64,000 nucleotides of DNA from UBA2336 sp049306095 (GCA_049306095.1 JBAQPU010000034.1:62001-126000), one strand, 5' to 3'. Positions 41,684 through 52,061 are shown, counted from the first letter of the stretch. The notes: generated by a model from the letters alone, not told the origin. A program made the numbers and translations.

Positions 41684-43762
41684 TTGAAATCACTCACACT
41701 CGAATCATCCCCTGCGTTCATTTTACTCTGTATTGTGTTGTCATTAGGGTATGGTTTTTTATTGTATCGAAGCAAACATCCCTGGAGCACCACCCTGAAC
41801 TGGATTTTATTTGGAGGCCGAACATTGCTGGTTTTTCTTCTTTCATTTTTACTGCTGGCCCCCATTGTGAAACAAATTACAAACCGGGTTGAACGACCCA
41901 TTTTTGTGATTTTGCAGGATAACTCAGTCTCGGTAAAGGAAACAACAGATTCGGTCACGTTAACATCAATAACTAATTCGCTTGCAGCGTTGAAGGAGTC
42001 GCTTGCCGCTCAGGGATTTGAAGTGGCTCATAAAGATCTGTCGGGAGAAAACAACGAGAAGATTATTTTTAATGCTCCTGCCTCTGATTTGCAGGGGGCG
42101 TTAAGAAAAATTACCAATCAGTATGAAGGTAAATCCATTGGAGGAGTTTTGCTGGTTTCTGATGGCATATACAATACGGGTCTTTCACCCTTGTATGCCG
42201 CGTATAATTTTCCCGTGTATACGGTAGGGGTAGGCGATACTACCCAACGCCAGGATGTTATTGTTAAGGAGTTGATCTACAACAAAATTGCTTACCAGGG
42301 AAATAAATTTCCGTTACGTGCCGAGGTGCTTGTTAAAGGATACCTCAATCAAAATGTAACTATTTCTCTCTTGCAGGGAGGCAAGGTATTTGAAACGGTA
42401 AACAAAAATTCGGGAAACGATCAACTCCTGACCGTTGATTTTAGTCCTCTTGCTTCAGAGCAAGGCATTCAACGGCTGGATGTTCAGGTAGAAATAAAGG
42501 CAGGGGAACGAAACTTAAAAAACAACCGTGCCACAGCCTTTGTTGAAGTGGTGGCAGGAAAAAAGAAAATTCTCTTAGTGGCACCATCTCCTCACCCCGA
42601 CTTAAAAGCATTGCGGTCGGTAGTTGATAAAAATTCGAATTATGAATTTGTTCTTCACATACCCGGTATTCAGGAAACAGAAACAAAAAACCTGCAGCCT
42701 TCGGCTGTTGACCTGGCAATTTTTCATCAATCGCCTGATAAGCGAGCACGTACGCGTGATCTATTTCAACGTTTTGCTTCCAATAAAACTCCCATGTTTA
42801 TAGTGGTAGGGCAACAAAGTGATTTAGCCCAGTTAACCCGGCAAAACATGCCGTTAACATTTGAACAACCTCCCCGTCAGTTAGATGATGTAATGCCGGT
42901 GATCAATCCGGCTTTTACCGGATTTTTGATCTCGCCTGAGGTCAATACCTTATTTACCAATTACCCACCGGTGTGGGTTCCTTTTGGTAAAATGGAAATT
43001 CCGGCATCCTCCTCTCTGCTTCTGTTTCAGCGCGTGGGAAGTGTGACTACTGAAAAACCATTACTTTGGACAGAAGCCACTGACGGAAAAAAAATTGGGA
43101 TTATGCTGGCAGATGGGTTTTGGCGCTGGCGGTTGGAAGAATATTCAAAAACCGAAAACACCGAAGCATTTGATGAAATCTTTGGCAAACTAATCCAGTA
43201 CTTGAGTACCACCGATGTTAAGAGTAAATTCAGAAGTTACCCCGTTGAACAACAGTTTTCTGATACTGAAACAGTAGTGTTTGAGAGTCAGGTTTATAAT
43301 GATATTTATGAACCGGTTTTTGGAAATACCATCACGCTTGAGCTGACAGATGAACTCGGCAAGAAATATTCTTACAAGTATGTGATCAGCCCGGGAAATG
43401 CACGGTACGAAATAGGTGGGCTGAAAGAAGGTGTTTATCGCTACCGGTCAACCACGGAAGTAGACGGAAAGAAGGAAGAAGTTCGCGGTCAGTTTTTAGT
43501 AATTGCTCAACAGGCAGAATTGCAGAATCTTACTGCAGATTTTGGATTGTTACGAAAACTATCTTCCTCCACGGGAGGAACATTTTACCAATCCACCGGA
43601 CTTGAAGAGCTAAAAAGAGAGTTGGCACAAAAGGAAGCCACGGGCGTCATTCACAGCGATGAGAAATATGATTCATTGTTGAATTTAAAAAGAGTATTTT
43701 TTCTTTTGCTCATCCTGGCTGCCGCAGAGTGGTTTTTGAGAAAATATTTTGGGGGCTACTAA
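41684..43762 (+). CDS. VWA-like membrane protein, Bacteroidota type
   Basis: 692-aa membrane protein: two N-terminal helices (about residues 10-28 and 38-62), a von Willebrand A-like domain (VILQDNSVSV near 76, a MIDAS-like D-N-S rather than DxSxS; VLLVSDGIYNTGLSP near 150), Ig-like repeats, a GATase-like segment near 300-420, and a last helix near 670. Similar proteins in Bacteroidota are annotated as VWA domain proteins of unknown role. The start is a TTG; no suitable ATG is in frame nearby. Confidence 0.7.
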   Translation: MKSLTLESSPAFILLCIVLSLGYGFLLYRSKHPWSTTLNWILFGGRTLLVFLLSFLLLAPIVKQITNRVERPIFVILQDNSVSVKETTDSVTLTSITNSLAALKESLAAQGFEVAHKDLSGENNEKIIFNAPASDLQGALRKITNQYEGKSIGGVLLVSDGIYNTGLSPLYAAYNFPVYTVGVGDTTQRQDVIVKELIYNKIAYQGNKFPLRAEVLVKGYLNQNVTISLLQGGKVFETVNKNSGNDQLLTVDFSPLASEQGIQRLDVQVEIKAGERNLKNNRATAFVEVVAGKKKILLVAPSPHPDLKALRSVVDKNSNYEFVLHIPGIQETETKNLQPSAVDLAIFHQSPDKRARTRDLFQRFASNKTPMFIVVGQQSDLAQLTRQNMPLTFEQPPRQLDDVMPVINPAFTGFLISPEVNTLFTNYPPVWVPFGKMEIPASSSLLLFQRVGSVTTEKPLLWTEATDGKKIGIMLADGFWRWRLEEYSKTENTEAFDEIFGKLIQYLSTTDVKSKFRSYPVEQQFSDTETVVFESQVYNDIYEPVFGNTITLELTDELGKKYSYKYVISPGNARYEIGGLKEGVYRYRSTTEVDGKKEEVRGQFLVIAQQAELQNLTADFGLLRKLSSSTGGTFYQSTGLEELKRELAQKEATGVIHSDEKYDSLLNLKRVFFLLLILAAAEWFLRKYFGGY

Positions 43763-43856
43763 TGTTATCAAGAGTGTACTCAATGACTTTCCCGTCAAAT
43801 GAGAAGTCTCGCGAATGAAATTCATCCTGGTTGAATTTTTAATCGTCCGACATGAC

Positions 43857-44684
43857 TTATCCTATTTCAAAACACCGCATGCTCACACTCGCGTTTTGAA
43901 TTTCTTCGTAAGTAAACTTAACCTCATCGGTGTTGGTTAGTAAACCTAAACTGTAAAGCATGGGGAAGTAATGATCAGGAGTAGGAATCGATAGTAATGC
44001 GGCTTTGCCGAGTTTTTCGTACTCCACTAATGCTGTAAATGCCCGGTCCTCAATTTTCTTTTTCGTGAGCGCATCAAATTCTGAGGCCCAGTCATAAGGG
44101 TTGGCCTGGGTGTTATGAAAATCTGCCTGGCGTAAATTGTGAACAATATTTCCACTTCCAATAATGAGTACTCCTTTTTTTCGTAAGGATTGTAATTCAT
44201 TGGCAAGGTTGAAGTGATAGGCAGCAGGCTTCGAATAATCAATGCTGAGCTGAAAGACAGGAATGCGTGCGTCCGGAAACGCGTGCTTCAAAATCGTCCA
44301 TGCTCCATGATCGAGCCCCCAGTGATGATCCTCCAGCACTTCGGTGGAGGTAATCATTTTTTTTACTTCTTCGGCATAGTGGGGGGATCCGGGTGCCGGG
44401 TATTTTATTTTATACATGGCTTCGGGGAATCCGTAGAAGTCATAAATGGTTTCAGGCTTGTTGGTTACGGAAACAAATGTTCCTTTACGGGTGAGCCAAT
44501 GTGCTGAAATCACCAGGATAGCAGCCGGTTTTTCTTTCAATGATTTGCCCATCGCCACCAATGTTTTAGTAAACGCATTGTCCATCAGCACATTCATAGG
44601 ATTACCATGCCCGATAAACCAGACCGGGTAAGGTTGGGTGCTTTTGAAAGAGGTGGTTGATTGGTGAAGATCTTTTAGGTGCAT
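43857..44684 (-). CDS. ygiD: LigB-type extradiol dioxygenase (YgiD-like)
   Basis: 275-aa non-haem enzyme of the 4,5-DOPA dioxygenase extradiol family. Metal-ligand His residues are visible in FIGHGNPM near 25, ISAHWLTRKG near 60, DHHWGLDHGAW near 120 and TPDHYFP near 235. The family opens catechol rings, and YgiD acts on L-DOPA; the natural substrate here is unknown. The gene is alone on the minus strand after the VWA-like gene (convergent). Confidence 0.85.
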   Translation of the reverse strand: MHLKDLHQSTTSFKSTQPYPVWFIGHGNPMNVLMDNAFTKTLVAMGKSLKEKPAAILVISAHWLTRKGTFVSVTNKPETIYDFYGFPEAMYKIKYPAPGSPHYAEEVKKMITSTEVLEDHHWGLDHGAWTILKHAFPDARIPVFQLSIDYSKPAAYHFNLANELQSLRKKGVLIIGSGNIVHNLRQADFHNTQANPYDWASEFDALTKKKIEDRAFTALVEYEKLGKAALLSIPTPDHYFPMLYSLGLLTNTDEVKFTYEEIQNASVSMRCFEIG

Positions 44685-44751
44685 ACCTCAATACAAATTG
44701 AGCAAGCGAAAAGTTTACAGGCAAAGGACGAGTTAACTCGCCCGTTCTCCA

Positions 44752-46488
44752 TTATTTTTTACAGAAAGTTCCGGCAATGTACACCAGATCGGTTGGTGTT
44801 TTTTCGTCAATCCTAATCGCCAGATTCTTCCGGGTCTTTTCATCGATACGCGAGAATTCGAGTGCGGAATCGGCATATTTCCAGGCATCTTCAAATTGTT
44901 TTTTCACTTCCTCTGCTTCATCGGCTTTCTTTTGAAGGAGTAAACTATGGTGTAGGCCGTTCAGGGCAAAACCGTTCTTTACCCAGTAGGTCAGGTCTTC
45001 GCGATACGTTTTTTCTGCATCCTCATACTTTCCTGCTCTTAAGTACACATCACCTAAGAAATGGCGAACGGAAAAGAACCAATCGGGGGGTTCATTATAG
45101 TTCAGTTGGTCTTCAATAACGATAGCTTGTTTAAAATGGTCAATAGCAGCGGCCATGTTTCCATTGAAACGTGCAATTTCCCCCTCCAGCACATGGATGG
45201 CAATGTTACCTACATCGGCTGTTGTATTTATTTCCCAGATCTTCATGGTTTTCACTGCTTCTGTTTGCGCCAGCAGCTTCAGAGAATCAAGGGCTTCTTG
45301 TGCCTGGCTCAGTTTGTTCATGTTGGCAAAGGCAACCCCTCTTGCATAGTGCCAGATGGCCCGTGGGTATTTCAAATTATTCTCGGGTTTGGGCAGGGCA
45401 ACAATTTTTTCCCACTGTGAAAATTTCACCAACACATGGTATGGAATGGTGATGTAGTGCTGTGTGGTTTCAAAACCTGCTTCATGTAAATAGTTACGAT
45501 CAATAATTTCAGCCGTTTTAAATGAGGCTTCGATTGAACGGGCACCACGACCCTCAAGAGCAGTAGTGGCTGCCAGGAAATGCCAATTGTGCGGGTAGTA
45601 CATTTGTGGATAAACACCCTGTACTTTGCATTGAGCAATGTAGGCACTGTCAACTTTTACAGCTTCTTCATTTGATAAGGAGGCCTGGTGATAGTCACCG
45701 GTATTAATATAAATATGAGAAGGCATGTGAATGAGATGGCCGGCACCGGGAACGAGTGTTTTCAACCGCTCGGCACTTGGCAGGGCTTTTTCAACATACG
45801 CTGATGCTTCTGTGGCATGGAGGTAAAGGTGGTTAGCCAGTGGGTTTATTGCATTCAGTTTCAGTGCGCGTTCAAGCGTGGAAACAATTTCGGAGGTCCA
45901 CGCTTTCGGTTCTCCACCTTTTCGGGTGTATAAATCCCATGCATGCAGGTTCATCAGTGACTCGGCAAAAAGCGTAACGATGAGATCGTTTTCCGGAAAT
46001 TGTTGATCGGCATTTCGCATAGCGGCCGCGTAGGCCTCTTCGTTGGTATCAGAATTTACCGGGAACTTGGCAACGAGTGCTTGAATTAACGCTTGCTCCC
46101 ACAATTGAGCTGACTTACTATATTCAACCGCATTGGTTACAGCGGTCTGGATTTCTTTTGTGCCTCCCTGATCGCTGTTGGTGTTATAATTTGGCCCCAG
46201 CACATAGGCTAAGCCCCAATGGGCCATCGCACAGGTACTGTCCTGCCGGATGGCTTCGCGAAAGGACCGTGCGGCTTCTGCATGATTGAATCCATTGGCC
46301 AGCACCAACCCCTGTGAAAAAAATTTCCGGGCATAGGCTGATGAAGTGGTAATAGGAATTTCAAACTCACCCATGTTGCTAAAAAGGGGTGCGTCAAACG
46401 TGGGAGTTTCTTTAGTCGAACAGGCAGTTAGAATGAATACGGCTGCTGTAATGGTAATGGATAGCCAAATCTTGAAGGGTGCTTTCAT
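44752..46488 (-). CDS. TPR-repeat lipoprotein
   Basis: 578-aa predicted lipoprotein (lipobox FILTACST, Cys23) made of tetratricopeptide-like helices: NHAEAARSFREAIRQDSTCAMAHWGLAYVLG near residue 70, a repeat near 385-410, and AGKYEDAEKTYREDL near 490. It contains HMPSHIY near 260, recurrent in this family. Probably a periplasmic scaffold. Function is unknown. Confidence 0.8.
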   Translation of the reverse strand: MKAPFKIWLSITITAAVFILTACSTKETPTFDAPLFSNMGEFEIPITTSSAYARKFFSQGLVLANGFNHAEAARSFREAIRQDSTCAMAHWGLAYVLGPNYNTNSDQGGTKEIQTAVTNAVEYSKSAQLWEQALIQALVAKFPVNSDTNEEAYAAAMRNADQQFPENDLIVTLFAESLMNLHAWDLYTRKGGEPKAWTSEIVSTLERALKLNAINPLANHLYLHATEASAYVEKALPSAERLKTLVPGAGHLIHMPSHIYINTGDYHQASLSNEEAVKVDSAYIAQCKVQGVYPQMYYPHNWHFLAATTALEGRGARSIEASFKTAEIIDRNYLHEAGFETTQHYITIPYHVLVKFSQWEKIVALPKPENNLKYPRAIWHYARGVAFANMNKLSQAQEALDSLKLLAQTEAVKTMKIWEINTTADVGNIAIHVLEGEIARFNGNMAAAIDHFKQAIVIEDQLNYNEPPDWFFSVRHFLGDVYLRAGKYEDAEKTYREDLTYWVKNGFALNGLHHSLLLQKKADEAEEVKKQFEDAWKYADSALEFSRIDEKTRKNLAIRIDEKTPTDLVYIAGTFCKK

Positions 46489-46567
46489 CTTTAATCTGAA
46501 TTTGAAGGGTTATAAACGATCAGGTGTCAATAAGGTTTTGAATGACAGATGAAGATACACAAAATAA

Positions 46568-46593
46568 AAGCCCTGACGATTCCGTCAGGGCTT
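46568..46593 (-). terminator. Intrinsic terminator of clpC
   Basis: Stem AAGCCCTGACG / CGTCAGGGCTT (11 bp) with a 4-base loop; on the minus strand a TTTTATTTT tract follows. It lies 29 bp beyond the clpC stop. Confidence 0.92.
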
Positions 46594-46621
46594 GATCCTG
46601 TAAAATTATGAACGTTACTGT

Positions 46622-49168
46622 TTATTCACTTTTCTTTGAGGCCGCTTTTGGCTTCTTTACTTTGATGGTCAGGCTTTCGCTCTTACCATCGTAATCTGCA
46701 ACCAGTGTGCCGCCTTCCTCAATTTCACCCTTCAAAATTTCCTCCGCTACCGGATCTTCCAGGTATTTGGTAATGGCACGGTTGAGCGGTCGGGCGCCAA
46801 ACTGGTGATCGTATCCTTTTTCAGATAAGAAATCTTTCGCTTTTTCGGTAAGTTCAACCTGGTAGCCAAGTTGAATAATTCTGTCAAACACCTTTTTAAG
46901 GGTAATGTCGATGATCTTGTGAATATGCTCACGCTGCAGGGAGTTGAACACAATCACATCATCCAGACGATTCAGGAACTCAGGACTGAACACGCGTTTC
47001 AGCGCATTTTGAATCGTTGACTTCATCGCCTCTTCTTCGTTCTCCCGTTTTGCCGCGGTAGCAAAACCAATTCCGCTGCCAAAATCTTTCAGGTCACGAA
47101 CGCCAATGTTGGACGTCATAATGATTATGGTATTGCGGAAATCCACCCTGCGGCCTAACCCATCAGTTAAAATACCATCGTCCAGCACTTGCAATAAAAT
47201 ATTGAACACATCCGGGTGTGCTTTTTCAATTTCGTCAAGTAAGACAACCGAATAAGGTTTGCGTCTCACCTTTTCGGTAAGCTGGCCGCCTTCCTCATAA
47301 CCAACGTATCCTGGAGGAGCACCCACCAGTCGCGATACAGAGAATTTTTCCATGTACTCACTCATGTCGATGCGAACGAGCGAATCTTCTTTATCGAAAA
47401 GATAGGTGGCCAGTACTTTGGCCAATTCTGTTTTACCTACACCGGTGGGTCCAAGAAAAATGAAAGAACCAATTGGCTTCTTCGGATCTTTCAGTCCAAC
47501 CCGAGTTCGCTGAATGGCTTTTGTTAGTTTTTTAATCGCCTCTTCCTGGCCAATTACCCTGCCGCTTAATTCGGTACTCATGCTCAGCAACTTATTGCTT
47601 TCTTTCTGGGCAATGCGTTTGGTTGGGATGCCCGTCATCATGGCAATGACATCGGCTACGTTATCTTCATTCACCGTGTACTTTTCAGTACGCGTTTTAT
47701 CTTCCCACTTCGCTTTGGCGATGTCAAGTTGTTCTAATAATTTCTTCTCGCGATCGCGCAGTTGAGCCGCCTCTTCGTATTTCTGACTCTTCACAACGCG
47801 GTTCTTTTCCTTTTTCACATCTTCAACCGCTTCTTCCAGCTTCACAATTTCTTCAGGTACGTGAATGTTATTGATGTGAACGCGCGCACCGGCTTCATCC
47901 ATTACATCAATGGCCTTATCGGGTAAGAAGCGGTCGCTGATGTAGCGGTCAGAAAACTTAACACAAGCTTCTAACGCTTCCTTCGTATAGTTCACATGGT
48001 GATGATCTTCATATTTCTCTTTGATGTTCTCCAGAATCTGAATGGTTTCCTCTACCGTAGTGGAATCCACCATCACCATCTGGAATCTGCGGGCCAATGC
48101 CCCATCTTTTTCAATATATTGCCTGTATTCATCCAGCGTGGTAGCACCAATACATTGGATTTCCCCTCGCGACAAGGCAGGCTTGAACATGTTGGAGGCA
48201 TCCAGCGACCCGGAGGCACCACCGGCACCTACAATGGTGTGCAATTCGTCAATGAACAGAATAACATCAGGCGATTTTTCCAGCTCGTTCATCACAGCCT
48301 TCATGCGCTCTTCAAACTGACCGCGGTATTTCGTACCCGCAACAAGCGAAGCCAGGTCAAGGGTAACAACACGTTTTCCGAAAAGAACACGCGATACTTT
48401 TTTCTGAACGATGCGTAAGGCCAGACCTTCAGCGATGGCCGTTTTACCCACACCGGGTTCTCCTATTAATATTGGATTGTTTTTCTTTCTGCGGGAAAGA
48501 ATTTGAGCAACCCGTTCAATTTCTTTTTCCCGGCCAACGATGGGGTCAAGTTTCCCGTCTTCTGCCAGACGTGTTAAGTCGCGGCCAAAATTATCGAGCA
48601 CGGGTGTACGCGATTTTTCAGCACCTTTTTTTTCTTTTCCAGGTCCGGTTCCTCCGCCAGTACTGCCTGCACCAAAAATTCTGGATGAATCTTCATCCGG
48701 ATCGTCAGTATCGGATGCAGCCTGTGGGCCTTCTGCCTGATATTCGAGCATTTCTTTTACGGTTTCGTAGTTCACGTCAAACTTATTAAGAATTTGTGTG
48801 GCCAGGTTATCGCCATCGCGCAGAATGGACAAGAGCAGATGCTCTGTTCCAATAAGCTGAGCTTTGAAAATTTTAGCTTCGAGGTACGTGATCTTCAATA
48901 CCTTTTCAGATGCTTTGGTTAGCGGAATATTGGCGAGGTTCTTTACTTCGTGTGTGGCGGTTCCTTTCGAAACTTTTTCCACTTCGGAGCGCAATTCATC
49001 CAAGGGTACGCCTAATTTTTTCAACACACCCACCGCTACACCTTCTCCTTCCCGGATAAGCCCCAGCAATAAATGTTCAGCACCTATATAGTCATGCCCC
49101 AACCGAAGGGCCTCTTCGCGACTCAGGGAAATCACTTCTTTAACACGGTTGGAAAACTTTGCTTCCAT
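46622..49168 (-). CDS. clpC: ATP-dependent Clp protease ATPase subunit ClpC
   Basis: 848-aa AAA+ unfoldase that feeds proteins to ClpP. Clp N-domain repeats (residues 1-145), first AAA module with GEPGVGKTAIAEG near 230, a UVR-like middle coiled coil (EDVKKEKNRVVKSQKYEEAAQLRDRE near 440), second AAA module with GPTGVGKTELAK near 570 and the C-terminal D2-small domain. ATG 49168 (MEAKFSNRVKEVI) is the conserved start; the longer frame overlaps wbqC. A Gly-rich linker (FGAGSTGGGTGPGK) follows the N domain. Confidence 0.96.
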   Translation of the reverse strand: MEAKFSNRVKEVISLSREEALRLGHDYIGAEHLLLGLIREGEGVAVGVLKKLGVPLDELRSEVEKVSKGTATHEVKNLANIPLTKASEKVLKITYLEAKIFKAQLIGTEHLLLSILRDGDNLATQILNKFDVNYETVKEMLEYQAEGPQAASDTDDPDEDSSRIFGAGSTGGGTGPGKEKKGAEKSRTPVLDNFGRDLTRLAEDGKLDPIVGREKEIERVAQILSRRKKNNPILIGEPGVGKTAIAEGLALRIVQKKVSRVLFGKRVVTLDLASLVAGTKYRGQFEERMKAVMNELEKSPDVILFIDELHTIVGAGGASGSLDASNMFKPALSRGEIQCIGATTLDEYRQYIEKDGALARRFQMVMVDSTTVEETIQILENIKEKYEDHHHVNYTKEALEACVKFSDRYISDRFLPDKAIDVMDEAGARVHINNIHVPEEIVKLEEAVEDVKKEKNRVVKSQKYEEAAQLRDREKKLLEQLDIAKAKWEDKTRTEKYTVNEDNVADVIAMMTGIPTKRIAQKESNKLLSMSTELSGRVIGQEEAIKKLTKAIQRTRVGLKDPKKPIGSFIFLGPTGVGKTELAKVLATYLFDKEDSLVRIDMSEYMEKFSVSRLVGAPPGYVGYEEGGQLTEKVRRKPYSVVLLDEIEKAHPDVFNILLQVLDDGILTDGLGRRVDFRNTIIIMTSNIGVRDLKDFGSGIGFATAAKRENEEEAMKSTIQNALKRVFSPEFLNRLDDVIVFNSLQREHIHKIIDITLKKVFDRIIQLGYQVELTEKAKDFLSEKGYDHQFGARPLNRAITKYLEDPVAEEILKGEIEEGGTLVADYDGKSESLTIKVKKPKAASKKSE

Positions 49169-49265
49169 AGAAATGGGAGTAGAATTAGTGTAAATGTAAA
49201 CTTTTAACGGATTATTTTGACCTGTCTTATAGTAAGAATTTAAACGCTTGCCGTTTACAAATTGT

Positions 49266-49892
49266 TCAATGGGGTTTTGCCGATGCCACCACCACATTGC
49301 GGGAGTTTGGTCCTTCACAAAATACCAGGTCAAGTAAGCTCAGGCCTTCTGCAAACTTATTGCCAAACACCTGTTGGTAAGGAACAGCCTGAAAATAAGG
49401 TGCCGATAGTTCAGGTTTTTTAGCGTGAATGATGTTTCGGAGATCAAGGGTTCCTTCGGCAGGTATTTTTTCATACGACATACTTTCTTGAAGCGTGACA
49501 TCCATTTTCAGCCACTTGAGACAGATTGTCAGAATTTCAAAATTCAGATCGTAGAGAAATGTTTGCTGGCGGAATAAAATTTTGTGCAGGTCATCGGCAT
49601 AGTATTCAAAGAACGGTGAACTCCGGTAGGCCGACTCGATGGTTCGCCAATGGTTGTTGAGCCATTTTTGAGAGTAGTCCATCCGGACTTCCGTGATCAA
49701 TACCTTCCCGTGCTTGGAGGTGAGCGGGAGAATTAATCTTTCTACACCTTGTGCCGTATGAATATAACAACGATTACGGTAGGTTTGTTTTTCAAAGTAC
49801 TCGTGTTTTTCAATAACGATTTTTTCAGCCGCGCAAAGCGCGGAGAAATATGGAACGGAAGGCAAATAGTGGAGTTCGATGAGGATGTTCAT
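49266..49892 (-). CDS. WbqC-like family protein
   Basis: 208-aa protein of the WbqC family (PF08889). Its LHYLPSVPYFSAL start, RNRCYIHTAQGVERLILPL segment and NNHWRTIESAYRSSPFFEYY segment are characteristic. The family is linked to O-antigen or surface glycan genes; enzymatic role is unproven. Its ATG overlaps the stop of the Sua5-like gene (4 bp), so the two are coupled. Confidence 0.85.
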   Translation of the reverse strand: MNILIELHYLPSVPYFSALCAAEKIVIEKHEYFEKQTYRNRCYIHTAQGVERLILPLTSKHGKVLITEVRMDYSQKWLNNHWRTIESAYRSSPFFEYYADDLHKILFRQQTFLYDLNFEILTICLKWLKMDVTLQESMSYEKIPAEGTLDLRNIIHAKKPELSAPYFQAVPYQQVFGNKFAEGLSLLDLVFCEGPNSRNVVVASAKPH

Positions 49893-50512
49893 AGATTAAT
49901 TTCACCGAGTCCGTTTCTGATAACAATTAACTCGTCTCCCGTGCAGTCCACCACCGTTGACGGAACGTTCCCACCAGCGCCTCCATCAATAACGAGATCA
50001 ACCTGGTATTTAAAGTCCTCATAAATTTCTTCCGGGTCGGTTGTATATTCCACAATGTGATCGTCATCTTTGATGGATGAGGTGATGATAGGATTACCCA
50101 GGGTTTCCACCATGCTGCGGGTAATGTTGTGATCGGGAATTCGGATGCCGACAGTTTTTTTATTGACATCCAGAATTTTTGGAACGCGACTGCTGGATTC
50201 AAAAATAAATGTGAATGGACCGGGCAAAGATCTTTTCAGTACTTTGAAAACAGGGGTATCAATTCGTTTCACATATTCTGCAATCTGGCTCAAGTCGTGG
50301 CAAATGAAAGAAAGATCCAGTTTGTTCGGTTTGATGTCAAGAATCCGGCAAAGTTGAACAATGGCCTTCCTGTTCATTAAATCACAACCGATACCATACA
50401 CAGAATCTGTAGGATAAATAACAATACCACCCGCTCTGAGAATCTCGATCACCCGGTTGATCTTTCGCATCTCGGGATTTTGTGGATGGATTTTTAAAAA
50501 CTCAGCAGGCAT
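49889..50512 (-). CDS. Sua5/YciO/YrdC family protein (threonylcarbamoyl-AMP synthase-like)
   Basis: 207-aa protein with the YrdC fold: IYPTDSVYGIGCDL near residue 33, KPNKLDLSFICHD near 62, and the PGPFTFIFESS segment near 100. It makes threonylcarbamoyl-adenylate for the tRNA t6A modification, or belongs to the related YciO branch; the KxR substrate motif seen here as KPNKLDLS is atypical, so YciO-like is possible. ATG 50512 gives MPAEFLKIHPQNP, as in relatives. Confidence 0.85.
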   Translation of the reverse strand: MPAEFLKIHPQNPEMRKINRVIEILRAGGIVIYPTDSVYGIGCDLMNRKAIVQLCRILDIKPNKLDLSFICHDLSQIAEYVKRIDTPVFKVLKRSLPGPFTFIFESSSRVPKILDVNKKTVGIRIPDHNITRSMVETLGNPIITSSIKDDDHIVEYTTDPEEIYEDFKYQVDLVIDGGAGGNVPSTVVDCTGDELIVIRNGLGEINL

Positions 50513-50579
50513 GATGCGAAGGTAATGGTTAGTACGAACTGTTAACAAATTTGTAAATTTGAAACTTATTCAAAAGAGT

Positions 50580-51644
50580 ATGATCAAAGGTCTGGGAAAG
50601 CTTATTGTTTTTTTGCTTGTATCCATCTTGTTAATCAGTTTTACTTTTTACGGGTATCAGATATGCTATGTGCCCAACATCCTGGTAGGAAAGGAAGACC
50701 GGGTTCTCATCATCCCGAATGATGCAACGTTCGAAACGGTGCAAAAGGCATTGCACGAAGGGGAATATGTGCAGGATTTAATTTCCTTTAGCTTTTTAGC
50801 CAAGCTGATGGATTACGATGAAAATGTAAAACCGGGCAGGTACACACTCCATGCGAATATGAGTAACCTGCAGGCCATTCGTTTTTTGCGCGCAGGATTA
50901 CAGGAGCCTGTAAAAATTACGTTCAATAATGTTCGGTTAATTCCCGAGCTGAGCAAAAAGATCACCCGAAACCTGGGCATGACTCCGGAAGAGTTTGAAG
51001 CGGGGTTGGTGAATTTTGCGATGACGAATAAGGAAGGGTTTAACAAGGATAATGTTCTTTGCATGTTCATTCCAAACACCTACGAAGTATATTATAATGT
51101 AGGAGTTGAAACATTGATTGATAAAATGCATAACGAGTTTGAGAAATTCTGGACAGATGATAAAAAAGCTAAAGCGAAACAACTGGGACTTTCACCGATT
51201 GAGGTTTCGATATTGGCATCGATTGTCCAGGCAGAAACGGTAAAACAAGAAGAAGCTCCTAAAATTGCCGGGCTCTATCTGAATAGAATAAAAAAGGGAA
51301 TTCCGTTACAGGCCGATCCTACTCTGGTGTTTGCTGTTGGCGATTTCACCTTGAAGCGCGTATTGAACGAACACAAGGAAGTGGATTCGCCATACAACAC
51401 CTATAAAAATGCGGGACTGCCACCCGGACCCATTAATATGCCCGAAGTTTTTGCCTTAAATGCAGTACTCAATTATTTTCCGAGCGACTATATTTATATG
51501 TGTGCCAAGGAAGATTTTTCAGGAAGGCACAATTTCACCGCTTCCTATTCGGAACATATGCGCAATGCTACCCGATACCAAAATGCCCTTACGATTGAGC
51601 AGCGCAAAGGCAGGGCAATGCGAAAAAATAATCCCGTAAATTAA
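50580..51644 (+). CDS. mltG: Endolytic transglycosylase MltG
   Basis: 354-aa membrane-anchored lytic transglycosylase that cuts nascent glycan strands and sets their length. One N-terminal helix (about residues 6-27), a LysM-like subdomain, and the YceG catalytic domain: SILASIVQAETVKQEEAPKIAGLYLNR near 215-240 contains the catalytic Glu, followed by LQADPTLVFA and SPYNTYKNAGLPPGPI. The ATG at 50580 is preferred to the TTG seven codons upstream. Followed 6 bp later by the thioesterase gene. Confidence 0.93.
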   Translation: MIKGLGKLIVFLLVSILLISFTFYGYQICYVPNILVGKEDRVLIIPNDATFETVQKALHEGEYVQDLISFSFLAKLMDYDENVKPGRYTLHANMSNLQAIRFLRAGLQEPVKITFNNVRLIPELSKKITRNLGMTPEEFEAGLVNFAMTNKEGFNKDNVLCMFIPNTYEVYYNVGVETLIDKMHNEFEKFWTDDKKAKAKQLGLSPIEVSILASIVQAETVKQEEAPKIAGLYLNRIKKGIPLQADPTLVFAVGDFTLKRVLNEHKEVDSPYNTYKNAGLPPGPINMPEVFALNAVLNYFPSDYIYMCAKEDFSGRHNFTASYSEHMRNATRYQNALTIEQRKGRAMRKNNPVN

Positions 51645-51650
51645 CGGTTG

Positions 51651-52061
51651 ATGTATCAGTCAGAAACCTCCGTTCGGGTACGCTATGGTGAAACAGACCA
51701 GATGGCGTATGTGTACTATGGAAACTATGCCATGTACTATGAAGTAGCGCGTGTCGAAAGCTTGCGCAAGCTTGGAGTAACCTATAAAGAGCTTGAAGAT
51801 AATGGCGTGATGATGCCAGTACTGGAAAATCATTCAACATTTCTGGCGCCTGGTCGTTATGATGAATTATTGCGAATTGTTGTTTCGATGCGTGAGATGC
51901 CAACCGTTCGAATTAAGTTTGAGTATGAAATTTTCAATGAACAGAATAAATTGATCAATAAGGGTGAAACACTTCTTGCTTTTGTTGATATGAAAACCGG
52001 CCGCCCCTGCAGGCCGCCAGAAGTAATGATGAACGTGCTGGCTCCCTTTTTTAAAAAATGA
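51651..52061 (+). CDS. Acyl-CoA thioesterase, YbgC/FadM family
   Basis: 136-aa hot-dog fold thioesterase. The active-site motif RYGETDQMAYVYYGNYAMYYE near residue 9-29 contains the conserved Asp and the (G/N)YxxY segment. It hydrolyses short or medium acyl-CoA; in E. coli YbgC works with the Tol-Pal system. The ATG at 51651 follows the mltG stop by 6 bp. Its stop overlaps the yihY-like ATG (ATGA). Confidence 0.88.
   Translation: MYQSETSVRVRYGETDQMAYVYYGNYAMYYEVARVESLRKLGVTYKELEDNGVMMPVLENHSTFLAPGRYDELLRIVVSMREMPTVRIKFEYEIFNEQNKLINKGETLLAFVDMKTGRPCRPPEVMMNVLAPFFKK

Noticed and set aside
49169..49333. N-terminal extension of ClpC
   Set aside because: The conserved ClpC start is MEAKFSNRV at 49168; the extension overlaps the wbqC-like gene and is non-homologous.
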